This document shows positions 19,697 through 28,778 of a stretch of 64,000 nt of DNA, one piece after another. Below the pieces are notes generated by a model, which was not told the origin of the DNA, searched no databases, and saw only the letters and a program-made list of their open reading frames with translations. Every line of letters starts with the position of its first letter. The first letter of the stretch is position 1. The DNA lies in assembly GCF_006539345.1 (NCBI RefSeq), contig NZ_BJMV01000009.1, positions 62,001 to 126,000 of the forward strand. The letters run 5' to 3'. The DNA is from Acetobacter peroxydans. GTDB lineage: Bacteria > Pseudomonadota > Alphaproteobacteria > Acetobacterales > Acetobacteraceae. The translations under genes were made by a program, and so were the position numbers.

Positions 19697-19846
19697 TTAA
19701 GTATGAAAAGATTCAGGGGTCAAGCAAAAATCACCCTCACGTGAATCGATCCCTCCCATCATATGCCAGCATCCACCTATTGTTAGGATTTAAAGTCTGT
19801 TACACTTTGAAGTTTTATATATGCCTACACACGGAAAGACCGCTTG

Positions 19847-20569
19847 ATGTTCAGACCTGTTACCGCACTGACACGTCGTCAGGCTTTGGGAACCGTGGCA
19901 GCCTACGCCGCAGCACCCTCTATCGGGCGCGCAGCCACCAAGACGGCACCCGTCAGAATCGTCACCCTTCTGCCTGTTAAACCGCCAGAGCTGACGAGGT
20001 TCCTGCCCGTCATGAAGGAAAATGCACGTCTTGCACGCGCGCATCCCGGCAATCAGACTTTTGGCGTTTTCATGGACACAGAAAGCCCCGCGACCCTGTA
20101 TCTGTTTGAAAGCTGGGATAGCCTGCCGGACCTGGCCGACTTTATGAAAACCGATGCTCAGCAGACGCTCGCAAGCCTTGAGCAGAGCACTCTTTCTAGT
20201 CAGGCACTTAGCCTGCACCTCTCCGATGTGAGCGACACTCCGGCATATGACAACCCAGCCCTTGAGAGCACTGAAGACGCGCAGACTCTTATGATCAGAT
20301 TCCAGGTTCGCCCTGGAGAACGCGCTGCTTTCATGTCCGCGTTCCATGATGTCATTCCCGTCGTACGAGCAGACCGCGATACCGAGGCGTACGACCTGTT
20401 CCGCGTTGCTGGACGGCCGGATAATTTCGTTCTTATGGGGCGCTGGCATGACATGGCGACTTATGAAAAGTACGAGCGCCTGCCCTGCATCAGAAAGCTA
20501 CACCAGATTCTGCCCGCCATGCTCAAACGTGCGTCCGAACGGCATGAACTCCGCGATGTCATGCTTTAG
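19847..20569 (+). CDS. Tat-exported protein with two ABM-like domains
   Basis: 240 aa from ATG 19847, preceded by GGAAAG. The N-terminus has a twin-arginine motif (TRRQALG), a hydrophobic stretch and an Ala-rich cleavage region near residue 29, so the protein is probably exported folded. The mature part looks like two tandem ferredoxin-like ABM (antibiotic biosynthesis monooxygenase) domains, about residues 33-125 and 140-235. Each has the ...LYLFESWDSLPDLADFMK / FVLMGRWHDMATYEKYE pattern (quoted in pieces: LFESWDS, MGRWHDM). Single-domain relatives are quinol monooxygenases. Periplasmic location and duplication are unusual. Function unknown; redox or quinone chemistry is an inference. Confidence 0.7.
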   Translation: MFRPVTALTRRQALGTVAAYAAAPSIGRAATKTAPVRIVTLLPVKPPELTRFLPVMKENARLARAHPGNQTFGVFMDTESPATLYLFESWDSLPDLADFMKTDAQQTLASLEQSTLSSQALSLHLSDVSDTPAYDNPALESTEDAQTLMIRFQVRPGERAAFMSAFHDVIPVVRADRDTEAYDLFRVAGRPDNFVLMGRWHDMATYEKYERLPCIRKLHQILPAMLKRASERHELRDVML

Positions 20570-20594
20570 CGCGATTCCTGCATAGCCTTAGGGA

Positions 20595-20608
20595 GCACGC
20601 GAACGTGC
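20595..20608 (+). promoter_or_regulatory. Small tetraloop hairpin before nadA
   Basis: GCACG-CGAA-CGTGC forms a five-base-pair stem with a four-base loop, 18 bp before the ATG at 20627. It may be part of an operator for the neighbouring NadQ-like regulator or the end of the preceding transcript. Only the symmetry is observed. Confidence 0.25.
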
Positions 20609-20626
20609 GCATAAAGCTGTTGCTGT

Positions 20627-21664
20627 ATGTCTGCACCTGTTATACTCAACTCGAGCAATATGGTTCAGACAAGGAACTCCGTGGTGACCGCACTCCTTTC
20701 CGACAGCCGTGATGCCCTTTACAGGCCGGTTTCACGCATCATGCGCCGCGATCAGTGGGAGCGGCTTTACGCCGAGGATATTGAGGCCATCCAGCGCCTC
20801 AAGCAGCAATGTAACGCTGTCATTCTGGCGCATAATTACCAGACTCCTGAAATCTTCCACTGCGTGGCTGACATCCGGGGCGACAGTCTGGCGCTGGCCC
20901 GCGCCGCACAGAATGTTCGGGCCGATGTCATTGTCATCGCGGGCGTGCACTTCATGGCTGAAACCGCCAAGTTGCTGAATCCAGATAAAACCGTGCTGAT
21001 TCCCGATGCCGCAGCCGGATGCTCGCTTGCGGAAGGCATTACGGAAAGAGATGTACTTTCCCTGAAACAGGCCAATCCCGGAGTGCCCGTCGTCACCTAT
21101 GTAAACAGTTCAGCCGCCGTGAAGGCGCAAAGCGATATATGCTGCACATCAGGCAACGCCCGCAAAGTTGTGGAAAGTCTTGGTGTGCCGCGCGTGATCA
21201 TGATCCCCGATGAGTTTCTGGCCCGCAACATCGAGGCCGAAACCGGCATTGAGATGATAACCTGGCCCGCCCATTGCGAGGTGCACGAACGTTTTACGCC
21301 GCAGGAAATTCGGCAGTACCGCAGGGTTCACCCGGGCGTCAAAGTCATGGCACATCCAGAATGTCCGCCTTCAGTGCTGGCAGAGGCCGATTGCGCCGGG
21401 TCAACCGCCCAGATGTCGCACTACATCAAGGAGCATAACCCGCAAAAAATCCTTCTGGTGACGGAATGCTCCATGAGCGACAATCTTGCAGCAGAATTTC
21501 CCGAAACAGAATTCGTCCGCCCATGCAACCTGTGCGCGCACATGAAGCGCATTACCCTGCCTACCATCCGTCATGCACTTGAAACCATGCAGACACAGGT
21601 GGACATTCCGCAGGACATCGCGGCGAACGCCCGGCGTGCCGTAGAACGGATGCTCGCAGTCTGA
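20627..21664 (+). CDS. nadA: Quinolinate synthase
   Basis: Condenses iminoaspartate with dihydroxyacetone phosphate to quinolinate in NAD biosynthesis, using a [4Fe-4S] cluster. 345 aa from ATG 20627. Expected cysteine positions appear in GCSLAEG, DICCTSGNA and RPCNLCAHMK, with AHNYQ and HPECP substrate-site motifs. The start is debatable: GTG codons at 20681/20684 follow a better SD (AAGGA), and would give about 327 aa, also normal for the family. It is followed 29 bp later by nadC and then a NadQ-like gene. nadB is absent from the window, so the iminoaspartate source must be elsewhere. Confidence 0.95.
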   Translation: MSAPVILNSSNMVQTRNSVVTALLSDSRDALYRPVSRIMRRDQWERLYAEDIEAIQRLKQQCNAVILAHNYQTPEIFHCVADIRGDSLALARAAQNVRADVIVIAGVHFMAETAKLLNPDKTVLIPDAAAGCSLAEGITERDVLSLKQANPGVPVVTYVNSSAAVKAQSDICCTSGNARKVVESLGVPRVIMIPDEFLARNIEAETGIEMITWPAHCEVHERFTPQEIRQYRRVHPGVKVMAHPECPPSVLAEADCAGSTAQMSHYIKEHNPQKILLVTECSMSDNLAAEFPETEFVRPCNLCAHMKRITLPTIRHALETMQTQVDIPQDIAANARRAVERMLAV

Positions 21665-21693
21665 CAGCCACTCTCCCCAACGGACAGCACACC

Positions 21694-22548
21694 ATGCTTC
21701 TCCCCCCTCTTCCCCTGCCGTTGTGGGAAGGTGTCATCCGCGCCGCCCTGCTTGAAGATCTCGGCACGGCGGGCGATATCACCACACAAGCACTGCTAAA
21801 GCCGGGCCAACGCCTGACAGCAACCTTCCGCGCGCGCGAAAGAGGCGTGCTGGCCGGGCTGGAAGGCGCACGGCTGGCCTTTACCCTGCTCGACCCACAC
21901 TGCGCCTTCACCCCCCATAAGCAGGATGGCGCAGCCATAAAACCGGGGGACGTGCTGGCTACGGTCAACGCCGGAGCCGAAACTGTACTGGCGGGGGAGC
22001 GCACGGCGCTGAATCTGCTGTCGCACCTGAGCGGCATTGCCACCACAACCTCTCAGGTCGTTAACGCCGTTTCTGCTACAAAAGCCCGCGTGTGCTGCAC
22101 CCGCAAGACCCTGCCGGGGCTACGTGCCGTGCAGAAATACGCTGTGCGAGCCGGTGGCGGCTCCAACCATCGTTTCCGGCTGGATGACGCCATTCTAATC
22201 AAGGATAACCATCTGGCCCTAGCAGGGGGAGACGTCGTTTACACCCTGCGCGCTGCCCGCGCACAGGCAGGGCATCTGGTTAGCATAGAGCTGGAAGTTG
22301 ATACGCTCACCCAACTCGAAACCGCCCTGAGCTGTAATGTAGCCGACGCTTACCTGCTGGATAACATGCCGCCGGCCACGTTGCGCACAGCGGTGAGCAT
22401 GATTGATGGCCGGGCCATAGCCGAGGCATCAGGCGGGATTACACCGACCAACGCAGCAGAAATTGCCGGAACAGGCGTGGATATCCTGTCTTTGGGATGG
22501 CTGACACACAGCGTAAAGGCGCTCGATATCGGCTTGGATATAGACTGA
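21694..22548 (+). CDS. nadC: Nicotinate-nucleotide pyrophosphorylase (carboxylating)
   Basis: 284 aa quinolinate phosphoribosyltransferase. It converts quinolinate and PRPP to nicotinate mononucleotide, directly after NadA in the pathway. Visible motifs are EDLGTAGDIT near the N-terminus, ERTALNLLSHLSGIAT, CTRKTLPGLR, the KYAVRAGGG stretch and HRFRLDDAILIKDNH, all part of the active site. Length fits the family. It lies between nadA and the NadQ-like regulator on the same strand; 86 bp separate it from the latter, so a shared transcript is plausible. Confidence 0.96.
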   Translation: MLLPPLPLPLWEGVIRAALLEDLGTAGDITTQALLKPGQRLTATFRARERGVLAGLEGARLAFTLLDPHCAFTPHKQDGAAIKPGDVLATVNAGAETVLAGERTALNLLSHLSGIATTTSQVVNAVSATKARVCCTRKTLPGLRAVQKYAVRAGGGSNHRFRLDDAILIKDNHLALAGGDVVYTLRAARAQAGHLVSIELEVDTLTQLETALSCNVADAYLLDNMPPATLRTAVSMIDGRAIAEASGGITPTNAAEIAGTGVDILSLGWLTHSVKALDIGLDID

Positions 22549-22634
22549 GTTTCCCCGATTTTTGTGCTTGCATATACCCTTCTGCCTGCTACACGAGCCT
22601 TTGATCGGTATCGTTAAGGGGAAAACGCACCCAT

Positions 22635-23582
22635 ATGCAGGCTCCGGCCCTTTGCGAAACGGAACTGGTAGCCGTTCTAGTCTGCCTAGAGCGCGGGGAG
22701 CCATGCGTCTTTACATTACAGCAGGGCGCTCTTCTCCCATCGGGGCCGCTGATGCCGGGCCAGCTCTCGCTTCAGAAAAGCCTGCGGGAATGGGTACGCC
22801 AGCAGACCGGTATCCAGCCCGGCCATACCGAGCAGCTTTACACTTTTGCTGATACCCATACCGACTGCGGCCACCGCAAGGTGCGGATTTCCTACATGAC
22901 CTGCCTGCCCCCGACCACTGAAGGGCCAGTGGTGGAAAGCAGCCCCCTTCACCCCGCTCAGTTCAGCACGAATGGAAGCCCCGCAAATACACTCGTGTCT
23001 TTTTATACGTATTTCCCGTGGGAAGATCGCCGAAATCCCGCCCATGCTGCGGTAATCGCTCCCCTGTTGCGCGCCCTGAAACACTGGGCGGGCCAAGACC
23101 CGGTTCGGTTGCAGCGTTGCATCACAACATTCGGGCTCGCAGGCCACACATGGCATGATGAACTGGTTCTGTCGCGGTACGAACTCCTGTGGGAAGCGGG
23201 CCTTGTGGAGGAATCCAGTCGGCAGAATGAGCCGACATGCGGTGTCGGGCTGTCCATGCATCATGACTATCGCCACGTTCTGGCAACGGCTCTCTCGCGT
23301 ATTCGCGCCAAAATTCGCTACACGCCTATCGTGTTTGATCTTCTGACATCACATTTCACGCTCTTACATCTGCAACAGGCCATGGAAGCGCTGGCAGGAC
23401 GCCCGATGCACAAGCAGAACTTCAGGCGGCTCGTTCTGCAACAGAACCTGCTGGAAGAAAGCGAGCAGATGGATTTTTCCGGCCCCGGTCGCCCCGCGCG
23501 CCTGTATGCGGCAGGCAACCACGCGCAGGATGACTGCTATCTTGCCGGAGCCAAAAGCCCCCTACCCGAGCTTGTATGGTAG
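22635..23582 (+). CDS. nadQ: NadQ-like Nudix/winged-helix regulator of NAD biosynthesis
   Basis: 315 aa. The N-terminal half (about 1-150) looks like a Nudix fold, but the Nudix box around SLREWVRQQTG lacks the paired glutamates needed for metal and catalysis, so it is probably a ligand sensor, not a hydrolase. The C-terminal half (about 215-300), with FDLLTSHFTLLHLQQAMEAL (in pieces: FDLLTSHFT, LQQAMEAL) and FRRLVLQQNLLEE, resembles a winged helix. This architecture, next to nadA-nadC, matches NadQ, the alphaproteobacterial repressor of NAD synthesis genes. AAGGGG precedes the ATG. The name rests on architecture and neighbourhood; the ligand is not shown. Confidence 0.72.
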   Translation: MQAPALCETELVAVLVCLERGEPCVFTLQQGALLPSGPLMPGQLSLQKSLREWVRQQTGIQPGHTEQLYTFADTHTDCGHRKVRISYMTCLPPTTEGPVVESSPLHPAQFSTNGSPANTLVSFYTYFPWEDRRNPAHAAVIAPLLRALKHWAGQDPVRLQRCITTFGLAGHTWHDELVLSRYELLWEAGLVEESSRQNEPTCGVGLSMHHDYRHVLATALSRIRAKIRYTPIVFDLLTSHFTLLHLQQAMEALAGRPMHKQNFRRLVLQQNLLEESEQMDFSGPGRPARLYAAGNHAQDDCYLAGAKSPLPELVW

Positions 23583-23603
23583 ACTGAGGGGCCGGCCGCC
23601 AGA

Positions 23604-24743
23604 TTATGGCAGAGGCCCTGTCTGGAACAGGGACACCCGCAGCCCCCCATGGGGAACCGGCGCACGCATGGGCAGGAAAGGCAGCCCGGTTTCACGCGCA
23701 AGGTCAGGCGCACTGGTGACAAAAGCCGCGCGCCAGCCTCCGAACCGCTCACGCAGAACCTGCCCAAAAGCCCGATACAGCGGCACAAGGCTGCGCGGAT
23801 CACCCAGCCTGGCTCCATAAGGCGGGTTACAGATCACCAGCCCCTTAGAGCCTTCGGGGGGCATGAGCGCGCTGATGGGGGCAGTTTCAAAAGTAACGTA
23901 AGCATCTACGCCCGCCCGTGTAGCATTGGCCATACTCATGGCCGTGGCCCCGGCATCCCGGTCGCTCCCATAAAACCGGACGGACGGCACACGCTGGCTG
24001 TTGACGCTGCGCATACGCTCCCAGGCCTCGGCATCAAACGTGGCGAGTTCCTCAAAAGCGAAATGTCGCCCGCGCCCAGGATTAAGCCGCGCCGCAATTT
24101 CCGCCGCCTCTATAATGAAGGTGCCTGACCCGCACATGGGGTCCACCACTGGTTCAGTCCCATCATAGCCGCACTGCCTCAGGAAAAGAGCAGCCATGGT
24201 CTCACGCAGTGGCGCACGGTTGACTGCCTGCTTGTAACCCCTCCGGTGCAAGAGGGCACCGGATGTATCAACGCTCAGGGTACATTCATCACGCTCAATT
24301 CTGGCACGGATAACCAGTGCGGCATCAGGCTGGCAGGGCGCTCCTAATGTCTCAGTTATAGCGCGGCTGATCCGCTCTGCCGCGGCACCCGCATGGTAAA
24401 CGCGCGATGCCGCACAATGGGCCTCCACGCGGAAAGGCACATCTGGCCGCAGCACGGACGCCCAAGGGGTACGCCGCGCAAGATGATCAAGCTGGGCAAG
24501 ATGCACAACCCGGAAGGTATCAACCCGCGCCAGAACCCGGCTGGCGCCCCGCACCCATAAATTGGCGCGCCACACTTCCGGCCAGCCGCCCCGCAGCACA
24601 ACGCCACCCGGCACGGCTCTGGGCCGCTTGAACCCTTTGAGCCGAACCTCATCGCAGAGTGTGTCTTCAAAACCCGGCGCGGTTGCCAGAAAAATTTCAA
24701 AGTCCTCGGGTCTGGTGCTTGGAACGGTTTCGTGTGTCGTCAT
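23604..24743 (-). CDS. THUMP-domain RNA methyltransferase (RlmL-like)
   Basis: 379 aa SAM-dependent methyltransferase. A THUMP-like RNA-binding segment (about residues 60-160) is followed by a RlmL-type catalytic domain with the SAM motif VDPMCGSGTF, an acidic FYGSDRD motif and the catalytic NPPYG, typical of N2-guanine methylation. In E. coli the RlmL half of RlmKL methylates G2445 of 23S rRNA; this shorter protein corresponds to that half only. The target here is inferred. It is convergent with the nadQ-like gene and divergent from the hisN-type gene. Confidence 0.86.
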   Translation of the reverse strand: MTTHETVPSTRPEDFEIFLATAPGFEDTLCDEVRLKGFKRPRAVPGGVVLRGGWPEVWRANLWVRGASRVLARVDTFRVVHLAQLDHLARRTPWASVLRPDVPFRVEAHCAASRVYHAGAAAERISRAITETLGAPCQPDAALVIRARIERDECTLSVDTSGALLHRRGYKQAVNRAPLRETMAALFLRQCGYDGTEPVVDPMCGSGTFIIEAAEIAARLNPGRGRHFAFEELATFDAEAWERMRSVNSQRVPSVRFYGSDRDAGATAMSMANATRAGVDAYVTFETAPISALMPPEGSKGLVICNPPYGARLGDPRSLVPLYRAFGQVLRERFGGWRAAFVTSAPDLARETGLPFLPMRAPVPHGGLRVSLFQTGPLP

Positions 24744-24820
24744 GCCGCCTGCATGGCAGGAAGCAAAGAAAACGGCAATTCTTTTCCTGCCCCGTCAGGC
24801 CAGTTAAAGCCCGGCGCCTC

Positions 24821-24855
24821 AAAAACAACATATAACCTCGTTTTTTGTTGTTTTT
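24821..24855. repeat. A/T-rich inverted repeat in the divergent rlmL-like/hisN gap
   Basis: AAAAACAACA (24821-24830) is the exact reverse complement of TGTTGTTTTT (24846-24855), separated by 15 bases. It is followed by further T-runs. It lies between two divergent genes, so an operator or bent-DNA promoter element is more likely than a terminator. Confidence 0.4.
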
Positions 24856-24918
24856 ATTGTTTTTGTGTGGCTTTAGTCTGGTGACATAGCGGATAGAACA
24901 GCAGATACAAGGCAGACC

Positions 24919-25704
24919 ATGACACAGCCGGATATCACCAGCATTGCATCCTGTGCCATGGATCTGGCGGACACAGCCCGCAGGCTGGCACGCAGTCATT
25001 TTCGTCAGGTTACAGCCTATGACCGCAAGGCGGATGACAGTCCGGTCACTGTAGCAGACAGGGCAATAGAAGCCGCACTGCGCGATATCCTGCGCCAGCG
25101 CTTTCCCGAACATGCCATTCTGGGCGAGGAAGAAGGGCTGAGTGGCGATAGCCGTAACCTGTGGGCACTCGACCCGATTGACGGCACCAAAAGTTTCATG
25201 ACCGGTTTTCCCTTGTTCGGCTCCCTGATTGCCTTCACCCGCGACAGGCTCCCCACTCTGGGCGTGATTGAAATTCCCGCCACCGGAGAACGATGGAGCG
25301 CCTATTCGGGCCGGACCTTTTTTACTCAGGATGGGCAGGAGCAGCAGGCTGCTGTCAGCCTGTGTCAAACCCTCGAAACCGCACGGGTTTACACGACCTC
25401 TCCCGACTGTTTTTCAGCGCAAGACCTTACGCGTTACAATACACTGAGCCGAAAGGCCGCTGTCAGACGTTATGGTGGAGACTGCTACATTTACGGCCTT
25501 CTGGCATCCGGCTTTTGCGATCTGGTGGTTGAGGCCTCTCTCCAGCCCTACGATTATCTGGCGCTGGTGCCCGTAATACAGAATGCGGGCGGCATCATTA
25601 CGGACTGGCAGGGGCAGGCTCTGGGCCTGCATTCAACGGGAAAGGTAGTTGCGGCGGCAACGCCAGCATTACATGAGCGCGCACTGGCTATCCTGAACGC
25701 CTGA
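24919..25704 (+). CDS. hisN: Inositol-monophosphatase-family phosphatase, histidinol-phosphatase (HisN) type
   Basis: 261 aa Mg-dependent phosphatase. The metal-binding motifs are GEEEG, WALDPIDGTKSF and, near the C-terminus, GGDCYIYGLLASG with a downstream PYDYLALVP. The KSF variant and the overall pattern fit the HisN branch, which removes phosphate from histidinol phosphate in histidine synthesis. No other his genes are nearby, so inositol monophosphatase or another sugar-phosphate phosphatase remains possible. AAGG lies about eight bases before the ATG. The gene is convergent with the DeoR-type regulator, ending 8 bp from it. Confidence 0.8.
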   Translation: MTQPDITSIASCAMDLADTARRLARSHFRQVTAYDRKADDSPVTVADRAIEAALRDILRQRFPEHAILGEEEGLSGDSRNLWALDPIDGTKSFMTGFPLFGSLIAFTRDRLPTLGVIEIPATGERWSAYSGRTFFTQDGQEQQAAVSLCQTLETARVYTTSPDCFSAQDLTRYNTLSRKAAVRRYGGDCYIYGLLASGFCDLVVEASLQPYDYLALVPVIQNAGGIITDWQGQALGLHSTGKVVAAATPALHERALAILNA

Positions 25705-25712
25705 AACGTCTC

Positions 25713-26504
25713 TCACCCACCCTGCCGGGGTGCTGCAACGCCCTCCTGCTCAGGCAGGAGTATCCGCACCCCTTCTTCCACACACCGGGCGGCAAAAGGT
25801 TCCGGTGGGGGGGCGCTGGTCACAATCGCATCGACGGCACCAAGCTGGCAGACTTTTACCGGGGCTTCACGGCCAAATTTGCTTTCATCCGCGATGATCC
25901 ATGCCTCCTGCGCCTGTTGCAGTGCGGCTTGAGCAAAATCCGCCTCGAACAGATGAAAATTGCCGAACTCCCCGTCAAGGCAGATCCCCGCGACGGACAG
26001 AATAGCGTAGCGCACCTGAAACTGCTGGATAAAGCTGATTACCGAAGGGCCTGTCGCGGTACCATCTTCCCCCGACAGTTCGCCCCCCGCCATGAAAACC
26101 CGATTACCGTTGCGGGCGGACAGCCGGTAGGCAATCTGCACGGAATGCGTAATGACAGTCAGATTGGAATGATTCTGCAACGCCTCAGCCACATAGGCTG
26201 ATGTCGTGCCGTTATCCAGAATAAGGCTGTCGCCATCGTGGATATATGCCCGTACACACGCAGCCACAGCTTTTTTGGCCGCATAATTAATGTGCATACG
26301 CCGCTGGAAAGGAGGTTCCTCCCGGCCTTCAGGCACCATAACACCGCCATGAAAACGCGCCAGCACCCCCGTGGCCAGCAAAGGGGGAATATTCCGCCGG
26401 ATGGTTTCGGTAGATACATCAAGCTCGGTTGCAAGATCGGTGATGCTGCAAGTGCCTCTGGCCCGTACGGCCTGCATGATCGCATTCTGGCGTTTAAGAG
26501 ACAT
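25713..26504 (-). CDS. DeoR/GlpR-family transcriptional regulator
   Basis: 263 aa from ATG 26504. The N-terminal DeoR-type helix-turn-helix (about residues 5-57) includes ITDLATELDVSTETIRR; the C-terminal part is the sugar-phosphate-sensing domain with the DNGTT phosphate-binding loop, FMAGGELS and the DESKFG motif. Such proteins usually repress sugar or polyol catabolic genes and respond to a phosphorylated metabolite. None of its neighbours is an obvious sugar operon, so its target is unknown. The frame continues 17 codons upstream, but family alignment and AAGG upstream support the chosen start. Confidence 0.88.
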   Translation of the reverse strand: MSLKRQNAIMQAVRARGTCSITDLATELDVSTETIRRNIPPLLATGVLARFHGGVMVPEGREEPPFQRRMHINYAAKKAVAACVRAYIHDGDSLILDNGTTSAYVAEALQNHSNLTVITHSVQIAYRLSARNGNRVFMAGGELSGEDGTATGPSVISFIQQFQVRYAILSVAGICLDGEFGNFHLFEADFAQAALQQAQEAWIIADESKFGREAPVKVCQLGAVDAIVTSAPPPEPFAARCVEEGVRILLPEQEGVAAPRQGG

Positions 26505-26635
26505 GGTGCCCGGCCTTTTTCGCAGTTTTATGCAAATTCCGCCAGGTTCTAACAAAAATCCAGAAATGGCACCATGATTTCCAACAAAATATTATGGTTT
26601 TGTGGCCCTGTCCCCAACAAGACCAACCAAACGCA

Positions 26636-27691
26636 TTATGCTTGGGCCGCCTGACGGGCCGCAACCCGCCCTGCGGTCAGGCAGAAGATTTCGAACAATA
26701 TCTGGGCCGCCGCATGGGCCGTGTTGGTGGTTGAATCGTATTGTGGCGCAACTTCCACAACATCCCCGCCCACCACATTCAGACCATCAAGCCCGCGCAG
26801 GATTTCCAGCGCCTCACGCGTTGTCAACCCACCGATTTCAGGCGTACCGGTGCCGGGAGCAAAAGCGGGGTCCAGGCAGTCGACATCGAATGTGACATAA
26901 ACCGGCCCCTCCCCCACCACACGCCTGACCGTCTCGATAATGGCGGCCGCGCCAAGGTGTGGCACGTCCTCCCCGTGAATGACGGTCATGCCGGAATCCT
27001 TTGAGAACTCCCACAGATATTCGGAAGCCCCGCGAATGCCGATCTGCACACAGCGCATGGGGTCGAGCACGCCTTCCAGCACCGCATGACGGAACGGGCC
27101 GCCATGGTGGAATTTCGCCCCTTCATAATTACCGCCGGTATCGCAATGAGCATCGAAGTGCACCATCCCCACAGGCCGCTCCGCTCCCAGCGCCTTGAGA
27201 ATGGAATAACTGATGGAGTGATCCCCTCCGACAGAAAGAGGAATGACACCCGCCTTGGCCAACACATGATAGAAGGACTGAATATCCTCATGCGACTGTT
27301 CGAGGCTGAAGCGGCTGCGGAAAGGCACATCCCCGACATCCGCTGCCCGACACAGGGCGGCGGGCTGACGATGCAGCACATGATTGTAAGGGCCAATACG
27401 CTCCATGCTCCGCACTGCACGAGGGCCGAAGCGCGCGCCTGAGCGGTTTGTTACCCCGAGATCCATCGGCACACCCACAACGGCTATATCCAGCGCCGCC
27501 AATGTATCGGGGGTCACGGTGGGCTGATAGGGCAACCCCATGAACGTCGACACGCCCGCATAAGGCTTGGCGCGGCTGGCTCCGGCGGAAAACTGCCCTT
27601 CCGCTACGGCGCGGAATTCAGGCGTGTGCACCGTTTCTCCAGCAGCACCGCCATATTTTTTACGCAGGGCATCAAGTTTTTCGGTGCTCAT
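26636..27691 (-). CDS. Ureohydrolase (agmatinase / guanidinobutyrase type)
   Basis: 351 aa from ATG 27691, with AAGGAAAA upstream. Binuclear manganese-site motifs of the arginase superfamily are all present: GGDHSI, FDAHCD and DVDCLDP. Family members hydrolyse a guanidino compound to an amine and urea. The roughly 50-residue N-terminal extension before ALDIAVVGVPMD is typical of larger agmatinase/guanidinobutyrase-like enzymes. The exact substrate (agmatine, 4-guanidinobutyrate, guanidine or another) is not determined. A LysR regulator, a polyamine-type ABC importer and a full urease operon lie next to it, so released urea can be used as a nitrogen source. Confidence 0.85.
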   Translation of the reverse strand: MSTEKLDALRKKYGGAAGETVHTPEFRAVAEGQFSAGASRAKPYAGVSTFMGLPYQPTVTPDTLAALDIAVVGVPMDLGVTNRSGARFGPRAVRSMERIGPYNHVLHRQPAALCRAADVGDVPFRSRFSLEQSHEDIQSFYHVLAKAGVIPLSVGGDHSISYSILKALGAERPVGMVHFDAHCDTGGNYEGAKFHHGGPFRHAVLEGVLDPMRCVQIGIRGASEYLWEFSKDSGMTVIHGEDVPHLGAAAIIETVRRVVGEGPVYVTFDVDCLDPAFAPGTGTPEIGGLTTREALEILRGLDGLNVVGGDVVEVAPQYDSTTNTAHAAAQILFEIFCLTAGRVAARQAAQA

Positions 27692-27845
27692 GGGATTTTT
27701 CCTTGTCAGGCCGGAATATGGCGCGTTCCAGAAGGGGATAGCCAAATAGACCACAGATACCTGATCGGAAAAATCGGTCAGTCATAACGTTCAGTTTGAT
27801 GTTCATTGACATATCGGTCGGCTTTCATGTTCTGGCCTGTGTCAT

Positions 27846-28778
27846 TCAGCCCAGCCCCTCGGCCTTGCAGCCTTCCGGCATGTCCAGATGCACTGCGGCA
27901 AGATCAGCCAGGAAGGCCCGCGCAATCTCGCTGACATGCTGGCGCTGGCGTGTCACCACATGGAATGTCACCTCATAGTGCAACGCCTGCGGGTTCAGGG
28001 CCGCCATGAGCCCCTGCCGACAGTAAGGTAAGGCAAAGTGCTGCGGCAGAAAGGCCAGATGATGCCCGGACAGTACCAGCATAGCGAGTGCCTCCATATT
28101 ATCGGCTACCGCTGTGATATGTCGTGGTTGTGCGGGAAAAATGGTCTCTGGCAACGGGTAGCTACGCCAGGCCCAGTCATGATCCCAGGCCTGCGCCGTG
28201 GAGACTTCACCCGCCTGCGCGAACAGCGGGTGAGGCTGGCCGCAATAAGCCACCTGTCGTTCCAGAAACAGCGGCGTAAAATGCAGGCTGGCGGTGCGAT
28301 GCCAGAAATAACCTATGGCAACATCCAGCTCGCCGCTCAGAAGCTGCTCTTCCATGGCGCTGGGTGAACAGACCTTGATAAAAAGCCGTACCGCTTCATC
28401 ACGCTGACGAAACCGCGCAATCGCATGGCTGATCCGGCTGTTTTCACTGAATGGCGTATGCCCGATCATGCCAATCCTGAGCGCGCCCACCAGCTTACGA
28501 TCCATATTGCGGGCCTGCATACTAAAATCTTCCACCGCCCCAACAAGGGTGCGCGCGAGATCCGCAAAACGCAGTCCTTTGGCAGTCAGCCTGAAGCCGC
28601 CCCGCCCCCTCTCGCACAGTCTGAATCCAAGCCGGGTCTCCAGCGTAGCAAGCTGTGTGCTGATCGTGGACTGGCCGACATTCAGGCTGCCCTGAGCCAC
28701 TGAAATGCCTCCTGCATCCACAATGGCCAGAAACACCCGGATCAGCCTGAGATCGAGATCGCTCAAAGTGCCCAGCAT
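27846..28778 (-). CDS. LysR-family transcriptional regulator
   Basis: 310 aa. The N-terminal winged helix (about residues 6-65) shows the LysR signature with DLRLIRVFLAIVDAGG and STISTQLATLETRLGFRLC (quoted in part: STISTQLATLE). The remainder is a periplasmic-binding-protein-like effector domain. It sits between the ureohydrolase gene and the divergent PotD-like operon and probably controls one or both, responding to a polyamine or guanidino compound. A 423-bp divergent gap separates it from the transporter. No clear T-N11-A site stood out, so the target is inferred from position only. Confidence 0.9.
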   Translation of the reverse strand: MLGTLSDLDLRLIRVFLAIVDAGGISVAQGSLNVGQSTISTQLATLETRLGFRLCERGRGGFRLTAKGLRFADLARTLVGAVEDFSMQARNMDRKLVGALRIGMIGHTPFSENSRISHAIARFRQRDEAVRLFIKVCSPSAMEEQLLSGELDVAIGYFWHRTASLHFTPLFLERQVAYCGQPHPLFAQAGEVSTAQAWDHDWAWRSYPLPETIFPAQPRHITAVADNMEALAMLVLSGHHLAFLPQHFALPYCRQGLMAALNPQALHYEVTFHVVTRQRQHVSEIARAFLADLAAVHLDMPEGCKAEGLG

